This document shows, one piece after another, positions 9,801-15,735 of a DNA stretch of 17,553 nucleotides. The DNA is from Acidobacteriota bacterium (GTDB lineage Bacteria > Acidobacteriota > Terriglobia > Acidiferrales > UBA7541). A program made the position numbers and the translations under genes. Every line of letters begins with the position of its first letter. Within the stretch, counting starts at the first letter, position 1. The notes below the pieces were generated by a model. It was not told the origin of the DNA and ran no database searches. It worked only from the letters and a program-made list of their open reading frames with translations. The stretch is taken from positions 23,743 through 41,295 of the forward strand of contig PLZZ01000190.1 of assembly GCA_003153585.1 (NCBI GenBank). The letters are read 5' to 3'.

Positions 9801-12681
9801 CGAACAATGCTGCAAGAGCGAACAAGACGCTGGCGATCATGCGTTTGTACATGCCGAAAATATTCAAGTCGAGGGCAGACTTGGCCTGGGCGGCAGTGAC
9901 CCACTGCAGTAAATTCCTTCCCGATATGAATATCCTAGCGAGCGTACGCAAAATCGCATCCAACATCAGCCATCCCTGGTAAGCCAACAGAGTGATGGTC
10001 AAGCCAATCTGATATAGACCGAGGGCAAGATCCGAAAGGACGCCGCGAACGTGGCTGCGCTTGGAGATTCCACCGAGACGCGGATTCAAGCCGATCAGAA
10101 AAGGAATCAGTGAAGGAATGGAGACTGTCGCCAGGATAAACCTGGTCCACATCCACGGAGAGATTACCGGCACTAGCCATCCAACGACCAAGGTGAGAAA
10201 CATGCAGGGCGCGGAAAGAGTCCGGCGTAGATTGTCGAGCATTTTCCAGCGGCTGATTGCCGGGATTTTTATGTTTCTGCGCTCTTCTTTGGATAAACCG
10301 CCGCGGCCGAAAATCCAGGGCAGCAGTTGCCAGTCTCCGCGCGCCCAACGGTGCTGGCGTGCGGCCGCAGCTTCATAGTGCGACGGGAAGTCGTCGAACA
10401 GCTCGATGTCCGTTGCCAGTGCAGCACGAGCGAAGATACCCTCGAGCAGATCGTGGCTCAGCAGGGTATTTTCCTTCACTTTGCCGGCGAGAGCGGTCTC
10501 GAATGCATCGATGTCGTAAATTCCCTTGCCGGTATAGGAGCCTTCGCGAAATAGGTCCTGGTAAACATCGGAAACAGCGGAGGCATAGGGATCGATTCCG
10601 CTTGGGCCGGAGAAAATTTTCTGGAAGAGCGAGCCTTCGCGCTCGGTGGGCAACGAAGGAGTAATTCTGGGCTGCACGATTGAGTAGCCGTCCACTACAC
10701 GGCCTGAGTCTGCAGAAAATCGAGGCCGATTCAAGGGATGGGCCATGGTGCCCACAAGACGGGCGGCAGTGCCGCGAGGCAGGCGTGTGTCCGCGTCCAG
10801 GGTAATGACGTAACGCACTCCGGGAACCGATTCCGGCGGAAGGCCTTCGATAGGTATGAAGGTGGTGCTCGCCGAGCCGCGGAGGAGTTGATTGAACTCG
10901 TGGAGTTTTCCGCGCTTACGTTCCCATCCCATCCATTTTTGTTCGCGTTCATTCCACACGCGTTTACGATGGAACAGAAAGAAGCGGTCGCCTCCGCCTG
11001 GTGGCGGACCGTGGCGCCTGTTTAAGTTTGCGATGCTCTCGGCAGCGGTAACCAACAGGTCTTCGTCGCTCGGTAAACTTTCCGTTGGAGCATCAATCCA
11101 GTCCGAGAGCAATGCGAAACGCAAATCGCCGTCGGGGTTCGCCAGGTAATGGACTTCCAGCCGCTCGGCCTGTTCCTTGATTCCTTCCTCGGAGGTGAGC
11201 AAGGTCGGAACTGCGACGAATGTACGCAGCTCGGTCGGTATTCCCTCCTTCAACTCGAAGCGGGCCAGCGTGCGCGGCCCCAGCAGATCGGTCACCGCAC
11301 GGTTGATCAGTGCGATAGCCAAATCCGAGGCAGGAATTGCGGCAAGCAGGCCGAGCAACACGAGATAACCGGTGTGCAATCCCATCTCGCTGGCGTGGAA
11401 TAGCGGGAACGCTAAGATGACGGCGGTCAGTACCGCGATGGTCCCCAAAAAACCTGGGACCGCTGCGCGGACGTACAGACGGAGAATCCATCGTCTCGAG
11501 GGGACGTGAAAATCCAACTCTCGCTCGAAAGACCAACGTCCGTGCGATATCAGGTAATAACCCGGGTCGGAGCGTCTATCGTCCGGCGGCTGGCCGTCGG
11601 TACGCTCCGCGCGCGCCTTTTTCGAACGATGCAAGGCGCGTTCGGCAACTTCGATCTCCGTATGTTTCGAGCCGCGCGAAAGATCTTCGATCGCGTGTCG
11701 GTAGTAATCGCGCGTGGCAAAATCCATGTCCGCAAAATTACTTCCATCGCGTAAAACCTTGTCTACCAGACTGACGCTTTCGAAAAACACCTGCCAGTCG
11801 AACTCCGACATCAGGCGCATGCTGGTGATGATATTGCGCACAGTCACGGTCATGGCGGCTTGTTGCTGGTGCTCGGCGCGGACGATTTCATCCGCCGTGG
11901 TGCCTTGGGCGGCCAGGCGCTCGTCCAACCACACGAGAACGGGGCCCACTTTCGGATCCAAATCGCGCAAACGTTGCACGAGTTGAACGGCAAAAGCTCT
12001 TTCGAGAGGTTTTTTCTCGAATTCGCGGAGGACGCTGGCCGGAGAAACCATGGCCTGGCCGCCGGTGCCGAGAAGGCCATCGGCGAGCAAGTCGGCGGCT
12101 TCGCGAGCACGGCGGCTGAGCAGCAGGCGCTCGGCGATCCTACGTAGATTCTCGACCAGCACCACTCTGAGCGTGATGGCTACGGCCCAAAGCTCGCCGA
12201 TGGTCAGCGGCTGCACGCGTTGGTAAGCCGAAACAAAGCCGCGGAGCACGTCCGGTTCGAAACGGCTATCCGTATGGGCCACGAAGGCCCAAGCGACACC
12301 GAACACGCGTGGGTATCCTTGCAAATGCCCGGAAGCCAATTTTGGCAATTTTTTATAAAATCCAACAGGCAAGTCGTCACGAATTTCGCGAAGCTGCTCT
12401 TCGACAATGTAAAAGTTATCGACCAGCCACTCCGCGGCGGGCGTGATCGCATGCTCTTCTTGAATGGCCTTCGCAGTGGCGCGGTAATATTCCAGCAGGA
12501 CTCGGCCGTTTTCGGCTACGCGCGGGATAAGCGGGCGACCGTCGTCGGAATCGGTCGTGACGGTCTGAGCGGCGGCAAGACTTTCCGCGTGCTGCTCCAG
12601 ACGCTCAACGCTGAACAGTTCCGCGCGAATCGGCTCGTGAATTTCGACGAATATATTCTGGGGTTGAGTGGCCGTGGCCAT
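3883..12681 (-). CDS. ndvB: Cyclic beta-1,2-glucan synthase (NdvB/ChvB type)
   Basis: A 2,932-aa multidomain inner-membrane enzyme, close to the roughly 2,800 aa of rhizobial NdvB/ChvB. These enzymes polymerise UDP-glucose into a beta-1,2-glucan, trim it by phosphorolysis and cyclise it for the periplasm. Order seen: a soluble N-terminal region; membrane helices near 397-460; a GT84 glycosyltransferase with TLDADT (D629, D631) and QHRWARGDWQ (776-785); further helices near 817-864, 887-917 and 945-984; a glycoamylase/GH189-like cyclisation region (about 1050-1590, with NWYDTRDLHPLDP and YMAHHQGMT); two homologous GH94 beta-sandwich units (about 1648 and 2161 onward, each with an IFLRDEQTG/IYIRDESTG-like strand); and a GH94 alpha-barrel with GTGDWNDGMN, where D2615 is the expected general acid. 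The frame is uninterrupted. AAGGA precedes ATG 12681 by three bases. No NdvA/ChvA exporter is in the window. Confidence 0.92.
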   Translation of the reverse strand: MATATQPQNIFVEIHEPIRAELFSVERLEQHAESLAAAQTVTTDSDDGRPLIPRVAENGRVLLEYYRATAKAIQEEHAITPAAEWLVDNFYIVEEQLREIRDDLPVGFYKKLPKLASGHLQGYPRVFGVAWAFVAHTDSRFEPDVLRGFVSAYQRVQPLTIGELWAVAITLRVVLVENLRRIAERLLLSRRAREAADLLADGLLGTGGQAMVSPASVLREFEKKPLERAFAVQLVQRLRDLDPKVGPVLVWLDERLAAQGTTADEIVRAEHQQQAAMTVTVRNIITSMRLMSEFDWQVFFESVSLVDKVLRDGSNFADMDFATRDYYRHAIEDLSRGSKHTEIEVAERALHRSKKARAERTDGQPPDDRRSDPGYYLISHGRWSFERELDFHVPSRRWILRLYVRAAVPGFLGTIAVLTAVILAFPLFHASEMGLHTGYLVLLGLLAAIPASDLAIALINRAVTDLLGPRTLARFELKEGIPTELRTFVAVPTLLTSEEGIKEQAERLEVHYLANPDGDLRFALLSDWIDAPTESLPSDEDLLVTAAESIANLNRRHGPPPGGGDRFFLFHRKRVWNEREQKWMGWERKRGKLHEFNQLLRGSASTTFIPIEGLPPESVPGVRYVITLDADTRLPRGTAARLVGTMAHPLNRPRFSADSGRVVDGYSIVQPRITPSLPTEREGSLFQKIFSGPSGIDPYASAVSDVYQDLFREGSYTGKGIYDIDAFETALAGKVKENTLLSHDLLEGIFARAALATDIELFDDFPSHYEAAAARQHRWARGDWQLLPWIFGRGGLSKEERRNIKIPAISRWKMLDNLRRTLSAPCMFLTLVVGWLVPVISPWMWTRFILATVSIPSLIPFLIGLNPRLGGISKRSHVRGVLSDLALGLYQIGLTITLLAYQGWLMLDAILRTLARIFISGRNLLQWVTAAQAKSALDLNIFGMYKRMIASVLFALAALFAVLFARPHSLFAATPFVALWIAAPAVARWISLPPSLPDVETLSPADAMALRLASRRTWRFFETFVTPADNFLPPDNFQEDPKPIVAHRTSPTNMGLYLLSTLAARDFGWIGIQAATERLENTFRTMNRLEQFRGHFYNWYDTRDLHPLDPKYVSSVDSGNMAGHLLALGNGCREMIEKSPVERSVLSGVEDALRLLREAVARIADTKRTHSVTRKQLSNAIEAVAAICDSVPSDPSDWTVRFVELRDRVQTVADIAQTLEQELGDSSNSEFRFWAEAARACVESHIQDAKILLPWLRLDPAQVVALAESPSGPAPEWLAIEPFFRSLPTLTDAPERFEAAVRELTALGASLAHDPVGNRDVLARVAALMRAMQDSISDSASLVRRLTAIAQTAGKLFETMDFSFLFDHSRKLFSIGYRGTDGSLDPNCYDLLASEARLTSFIAIAKGDVPSSHWFRVGRALTPVGRGSALISWSGSMFEYLMPALVMRSPADSLLSQTYEQIVLRQIEYGGERGVPWGISESAYNARDIDFTYQYSSFGVPGLGLKRGLSEDLVIAPYATALASMIRPSAAVKNFERLGQAGGKGMFGFYEALDYTGSRLPEGKNVAVVRAYMAHHQGMTLLSSANVLNDGVMQTRFHAEPIVRATELLLQERTPRDVLVARPRAEEVSAAAKVRELTPPVVRRFTTPHDATPRTQLLSNGRYGVMLTAAGSGYSRWRDIAITRWREDLTRDCWGSYIFLRDEQTGNVWSAGYQPSGVEPDSYEANFYEDHAELVRRDRSLTTTLEVVVSSEDDAEVRRVTITNLGVRARDVQVSSYAELSLTSQAADMAQPAFSNLFVETEFVSDLGAILATRRKRSPEETAVWAAHVLVVNGAVTGDLQFETDRAKFVGRARTLRNAVSIIDGRPLSNSVGSVLDPIMSLRRTVHIPPGTTAHLIFSTIVASTREEVLDLADKYRDSRTFERTLTLAWTQAQVQLHHLGIGAEEAHLFQRLANAVLYSDSSLRPSPDVLSASSLDITTLWAQGISGDLPIVLARIDDPDDVEIIRQLLRAHEYWRMKQLSADVVIINEKAPSYVQELQSSLEALVRGSQLRLSPDTTGVSGKIFLLRGDLVSPQTRAQLQAVARAVLLSRRGTLAEQITRSQYREPAPPPVARQTRASKRQDVQLPQPALQFFNGLGGFAENGREYVTVLNEGLRTPEPWVNVVANPSFGFLVSESGSGFTWSINSHENQLTPWSNDHVFDTPGEAIYIRDESTGEVWTPTALPIRDEAASYLCRHGQGYSRFQHGSHGINLDLIQFVPLEDPIKISRLSLQNDSGRTRRLSVTAYAEWVLGSSRSATAPYLITEIDSASGALFARSAWNGDFGGRIAFADLGGRQTSYTADRTEFFGRNGAPDQPAALESDGPLGRKVGAALDPCAALQTVFELRPGARVDIVFFLGETESKESARKLLSRYRAADLNQVLREVLRQWDDILGAVQVSTPDQTMDVMLNRWLLYQTLACRVWARAAFYQLSGAYGFRDQLQDVMALVVSKRSEARDQLLRAAAHQFVEGDVQHWWHPPSGRGIRTRMSDDLLWLPYAVIHFIEATGDMAVLEEQVPFIEGDLLAEGQNEAYFQPRVSQIRATIFEHCARALDRSLSVGLHGLPLMGTGDWNDGMNRVGYLGKGESVWLGWFLHTVLWEFAKVADARGESQRAEKWRIHVSALKAALEHDGWDGEWYRRAYFDDGTPLGSAQNDECHIDSIAQTWGIISGAAEPGRAARAMSAVDQQLVRSADGLILLLTPPFDRTTHDPGYIKGYVPGIRENGGQYTHAATWTAIAFAELGNGDKANELFRFMNPINRTSSRANVQRYKVEPYVVSGDIYAEPPHVGRGGWTWYTGSAGWLYRTGMEWILGFRVRGMILSIDPCIPRNWPGYSIDFRYHSAIYKIKVENPSNVARGVALTELDGKLLPGSASIPLADDGAVHNIRIVLG

Positions 12682-12732
12682 TTGTCCTTGGAAATTGTGT
12701 TCGTGACGACTAACAGATGCGCGTTAGAGGCC

Positions 12733-12738
12733 TATATA
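12733..12738 (-). promoter_or_regulatory. Candidate -10 element of the glucan synthase
   Basis: TATATA on the minus strand, about 50 bp before the ATG at 12681, in the most AT-rich part of the 189-bp gap. No good -35 hexamer lies at 16-18 bp (TTGCTG is 14 bp away), so it would be a weak or activated promoter. Confidence 0.25.
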
Positions 12739-12870
12739 CAATACAACGCAAACAGCAAGTCCGGGCACTCGAAAGCGATAGAGGACGCGTGAATCAAGTG
12801 AGCGATGTGCGTGAGAATCGCCGGCTGGGCTTGGTTGTGGGAGCCGGATTTGGCGAATTGCCGGAGGCGG

Positions 12871-13392
12871 CTAGCTGGCGCGCCGCAACCCGGAAACGCT
12901 CGGTACGGACGGGGAAGGAGCAGGAGATGCGAGCCGCAAAGCTTCCGATCCCTGGTGCGCATCTATTGCCGAGCGCAGAATCCTTTCTATATCGGGCTTT
13001 CGGTAGGGATGGCAGATGAAATCGAATGCGCGCATGTTCAAAGCCGCCAAGTAATCTCTATATTCGTGCGGACACGAAGGGTCGCAAACGATTATCGCCG
13101 GAATTTCAGCTGGTTGCGATCGTAGGTGTCTGACCACGTCGCGGTAGGTGCCGTCCACAAGCCAAAAGCCGCAGAAGCAGACGGCCACATTCTCTCTGGA
13201 GAGCACGGACTTCACCTCTTCCAAGCCTTTGGCCCACAGAGTTTTCACGGGAAACAACTGAAGGAGACCCGAGATATTCTTTTGAATCTCCAAGTCATTG
13301 GTCGCAACCAAGACGATGGGCTGAGAGTCAAGATCGATAGTTCGCGTGTGACTCGCAGCGGCAGTTCTTTCATTGATGGCCGGGGCCTTCAT
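12871..13392 (-). CDS. Degenerate receiver-domain (pseudo-REC) protein
   Basis: 173-aa protein with the alternating helix-strand pattern of a CheY-like receiver between residues 25 and 143 (PIVLVATNDLEIQ ... VAVCFCGFWLVDGTYRDVV ... IPAIIVCDPSCP ... AFDFICHPYRKPDIERIL). Every residue needed for phosphotransfer appears replaced. The acidic pair after strand 1 is Thr-Asn (31-32, with Asp33 following). The phosphoacceptor Asp falls in a Cys-Phe-Cys stretch (72-74). The strand-4 Ser/Thr is Cys103, and the strand-5 Lys is His128. The last 20 residues are a Ser/Pro-rich tail with no output domain. It therefore looks like a phosphorylation-independent signalling or protein-interaction module. ATG 13392 has AAAGGA about nine bases upstream. 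It ends 189 bp before the glucan synthase on the same strand. The partner is unknown. Confidence 0.7.
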   Translation of the reverse strand: MKAPAINERTAAASHTRTIDLDSQPIVLVATNDLEIQKNISGLLQLFPVKTLWAKGLEEVKSVLSRENVAVCFCGFWLVDGTYRDVVRHLRSQPAEIPAIIVCDPSCPHEYRDYLAALNMRAFDFICHPYRKPDIERILRSAIDAHQGSEALRLASPAPSPSVPSVSGLRRAS

Positions 13393-13483
13393 AGTCGCGA
13401 TTCCTTTCGCCGGTAATCCTCAATCATCAAAGGATTCCTGGGGATACAGCGCGGCAATACTCGGCCATAAGTGCATTTCAATC

Positions 13484-13494
13484 CATACAGTCAA
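13484..13494 (-). promoter_or_regulatory. Shared 11-bp element upstream of the pseudo-receiver
   Basis: TTGACTGTATG on the minus strand, about 92 bp before the ATG at 13392, identical to the 11 bases upstream of the LuxR regulator at 14413-14423. It includes a -35-like TTGACT, but no good -10 follows at 16-18 bp (CTTATG at 17). Confidence 0.3.
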
Positions 13495-13650
13495 TTCGTT
13501 AGGCACCTCCGGAACATCCTGTAGCTGAAGGCCGTTCACGGGAAAACGCAATCAATGGTGCGGGCTGGGAGGTGAAGGCGAGCGTCGTCGGAAGACCGGG
13601 AAGGATGGTCGGAGTGCGAACAGGGGTCCGTGCGCTGGCCCAAAACGCTA

Positions 13651-14307
13651 CTACGGCTCGATAATTTGATTACGCACCGCGTAGCGTACTAATTCGCTCA
13701 CCGTGTGCAACTGAAGCTTGCGCATTATATTGGCGCGATGCGTCTCAGCGGTTTTCACGCTGATATTCAGTGACGACGCGACCTCTTTGCTGCTCTTACC
13801 TTCAGCAAGCAATTGAACGATTTCGCGTTCTCGAGAGGTGAGCCGGTCACGCATGGTCTCGGGAGGTTCGGTTCGCGTTTTTCCTTCGTTAAAGTTCGTG
13901 AGCATAACTTCGGTGGCGCGAGGGGTAAAAAATGGCTTGTGATTTGCGAGAGTCTCGACCGCGATAATCAGATCGCGATCCGAGTCTGATTTTACGATGT
14001 ACCCGCGGACCCCGGCTTCGAGAATGTCCCGGATCAGTTGGTCGGAGTAGTGTACCGAGAGAATCAGGACCTCGGTATCAGGCGAGCTCTTTCGAATTCT
14101 TTTAGCGGCATCCACGCCGTTTAGGTCGGGCATGCTGATGTCGAGGATGACAACGTCAGGCTTCAGCTCTTCTGCTTTCGCCACAGCCTCACGGCCCGTG
14201 TGGGCTTCGCCGCATACTTCCCAACCTGCATGCGATTGAAGCAAGGCCTTAATTCCGCGCCGCATGAGATCGTGATCATCTGCGACTAGTATGCGTAACA
14301 TTTTCAT
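13651..14307 (-). CDS. NarL/FixJ-family response regulator
   Basis: 218-aa two-domain regulator. The receiver (residues 3-120) has all phosphorylation residues: Asp10-Asp11, phosphoacceptor Asp56 in VVILDISMPD, Ser84 and Lys106 in YIVKSD. A linker leads to a LuxR-type helix-turn-helix at about 155-215 (LTSREREIVQLLAEG, then SVKTAETHRANIMRKL). It should dimerise and bind DNA when phosphorylated. The frame extends 15 codons further upstream to 14352, but I place the start at ATG 14307 because GGAG lies five bases before it and the receiver begins at once (MKMLRILVADDHD). No histidine kinase is in the window, so it is an orphan. It lies between the sigma factor and the pseudo-receiver on the same strand, with gaps of over 200 bp that imply its own promoter. 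Confidence 0.9.
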   Translation of the reverse strand: MKMLRILVADDHDLMRRGIKALLQSHAGWEVCGEAHTGREAVAKAEELKPDVVILDISMPDLNGVDAAKRIRKSSPDTEVLILSVHYSDQLIRDILEAGVRGYIVKSDSDRDLIIAVETLANHKPFFTPRATEVMLTNFNEGKTRTEPPETMRDRLTSREREIVQLLAEGKSSKEVASSLNISVKTAETHRANIMRKLQLHTVSELVRYAVRNQIIEP

Positions 14308-14394
14308 GCTCTCTCCAACGACAGGGGATTTGAACGGGGCCAGGAAGCCCATTTAAACCTAACATGCGTAGTCACATGAAGGGTGCACTTGGGC

Positions 14395-14423
14395 ATTTAA
14401 TTCTGGAAAGCGCATACAGTCAA
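14395..14423 (-). promoter_or_regulatory. Candidate sigma-70-type promoter of the response regulator
   Basis: TTGACT (five of six to TTGACA), a 17-base spacer, then TTAAAT (four of six to TATAAT), reading on the minus strand towards the ATG at 14307, with a leader of roughly 80 bases. The -35 lies inside the 11-bp TTGACTGTATG that recurs upstream of the pseudo-receiver. Confidence 0.4.
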
Positions 14424-14538
14424 GGGTGAAACTGCGGCGGGGACGCGGTAGAGAAGTCAGACCAGGAATGCTGACCCGCGGCACTTCAAATCGTTGGGAA
14501 AAAAGGGGACAACTTTAGAAGATCGCGAGATTTGCCTT

Positions 14539-15180
14539 TTACATGCGTTCGGCCAGGCACTCGCGCAATTGCTGCCGAGCGCGCGAGAACCTCGTTTTTA
14601 CTGCCGACTGCGAAAGTTTCAGTGTTGTGGCGGCCTCTTTTGCTTGCCACTCCTGCAGTCCCAGGAGCCGAACCACGACTCGGGATGTGTTTCCAAGCCC
14701 CTCGATGGCCTGGTGAAGAGCGCGGTGATTCTCACGCTTTGAATACAAGATTTCGGGATGATAAGCATCCCCGGCGCTCAAGGTTTCCACCGGATTCAGT
14801 TCTTCGCCCGTATTGTTCTCATACGAGAGATAGTGATCCTCTGAGCGGCGCTTACGAACTTTTATTAAGGCTTCATTCATGGCGATCCGCGTCAGCCAAC
14901 TGGAAAAGCGGGACTGGCCGCGGAACTGATGTAGATGAGCGTAGGCATTCAATAAGCTCTGCTGCGAGGCGTCCTCGGCGTCTTCCCGGTTCCGAGTGAT
15001 CTTTAGTGCGACGTGATAGGCCTTTCGAATATAGGGCTGGATTAAATCGGCAAAAGCATCGTCGTCTCCAGCTTGAGCGCGCTTCACTAGTTCCAGTTCC
15101 TCGACACAATGAGACGCATCTGTCCCTGTCCCTCTAGGGAAAGGCTGCTTTTCTTTAGAAACCCTTCGATCGCAATCCAC
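14539..15180 (-). CDS. ECF-type RNA polymerase sigma factor (sigma-70 family)
   Basis: Group IV style sigma factor with only regions 2 and 4. Region 2 runs from ELELVKRAQAGDDDAF through DAEDASQQSLLNAY and the DNA-melting part FRGQSRFSSWLTRIAMNEAL. Region 4 is at the C-terminus (VVVRLLGLQEWQAKEAATTLKLSQSAVKTRFSRARQQL), with the helix-turn-helix that reads the -35 box. The frame is open to a GTG at 15249 (236 aa), but I prefer GTG 15180 (213 aa) because AAGAGGGG precedes it by four bases and nothing like a Shine-Dalgarno precedes 15249; no ATG lies between. No anti-sigma gene or zinc-binding anti-sigma motif is adjacent, unlike many ECF loci. It directs core polymerase to a small regulon that cannot be read from this sequence. 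Confidence 0.88.
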   Translation of the reverse strand: MDCDRRVSKEKQPFPRGTGTDASHCVEELELVKRAQAGDDDAFADLIQPYIRKAYHVALKITRNREDAEDASQQSLLNAYAHLHQFRGQSRFSSWLTRIAMNEALIKVRKRRSEDHYLSYENNTGEELNPVETLSAGDAYHPEILYSKRENHRALHQAIEGLGNTSRVVVRLLGLQEWQAKEAATTLKLSQSAVKTRFSRARQQLRECLAERM

Positions 15181-15378
15181 TGGACCCCTCTTTGCCTGAT
15201 GGCCGACGCTGAAGTGAATGAAATAAATGGAAAATAGCCTGCTCCACACAGGTCATTTGTACGCGGCCAAAGTAGTCGAATCCCGGGGCTAGGTCTATCG
15301 GCGGCATCCTGTACCGTCAGCGGGTTATTCCTGTATCTGTCTGAAGATAGTTGCTAAGTTCGGGTTGCGGAGCGCGGC

Positions 15379-15528
15379 ATGGCGAAGATTGACGCGAAAG
15401 ACTACAGTAAGCCGCTTAGTACCCTTCCAGAAGTTCCCACATCATCTCCAGCGTTAACGGTATGTGCTACCAGGCGAACTTATGTTCCTATGGGATGGGT
15501 TACAGAAGGAAAGCGGAGGGGACCTTGA
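15379..15528 (+). CDS. Candidate 49-aa small protein coupled to the next gene
   Basis: ATG 15379 has GGAG (15369-15372) at an ideal six-base spacing and opens 49 codons (MAKIDAKDYSKPLSTLPEVP onward, ending GKRRGP). Its TGA (15526-15528) overlaps the TTG start of the next gene as TTGA, the arrangement of a translationally coupled pair. The product is hydrophilic, with a Pro/Ser/Thr-rich middle and a basic end, and matches no family I know. The Shine-Dalgarno and the overlap are the only support. Confidence 0.35.
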   Translation: MAKIDAKDYSKPLSTLPEVPTSSPALTVCATRRTYVPMGWVTEGKRRGP

Positions 15529-15725
15529 AACCACATGTACTTAAGCTCGCGCTAGGCATCTTCGCATGTACCGGGGCTGTATTGAGCGCGAGCGGCGCGA
15601 CTACGAGCGCCATCGGCTTGGCCCCGAATCCAGTGGCGGATTCCCTGCCTTTCGCGGCCTTAATTGGACTAATTGCTCTTGGAGCGGTTTTCGTTTTGCG
15701 GAAGATGATTCGAGATTTGTTCTAA
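15525..15725 (+). CDS. Small 66-aa membrane or secreted peptide of unknown function
   Basis: The frame is open from ATG 15462, but the product looks natural only from TTG 15525, where it begins MKPHVLKLALGIFACTGAVL. GGAGGGG (15515-15521) lies just upstream, though with only three bases of spacing. From there it has a signal-like first helix ending in SASGA, a short polar stretch (TTSAIGLAPNPVADS), a second hydrophobic helix (LPFAALIGLIALGAVFVL) and a basic tail (RKMIRDLF). That could be a two-pass membrane peptide. The order of short motif, hydrophobic helix and Arg/Lys tail at the C-terminus also resembles protein-sorting tails (PEP-CTERM, VPDSG-CTERM), but the signature residues do not match well. 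It converges on ligD, with 10 bp between stops. Confidence 0.45.
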   Translation: MKPHVLKLALGIFACTGAVLSASGATTSAIGLAPNPVADSLPFAALIGLIALGAVFVLRKMIRDLF

Positions 15726-15735
15726 TCTCTCAGGT

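Noticed and set aside
12732..12962. 76-codon minus-strand frame between the pseudo-receiver and the synthase
   Set aside because: It overlaps the pseudo-receiver 3' end in another frame, is rich in Cys, Pro and Arg without pattern, and has no ribosome binding site.
13505..13535. GGAAC followed by CGTT at about 16 bp as an ECF-type autoregulated promoter
   Set aside because: It points on the plus strand, away from all genes in the area, and the -10 part does not match.
14308..14352. Fifteen-codon N-terminal extension of the response regulator
   Set aside because: ATG 14307 has GGAG five bases upstream and begins right at the receiver fold, while the extension has no family-like content and no comparable binding site.
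15283..15305. TCGAATCCCGGGG resembling a tRNA T-arm
   Set aside because: No five-pair T stem forms around the loop and no matching acceptor, D or anticodon arms are found on either side.
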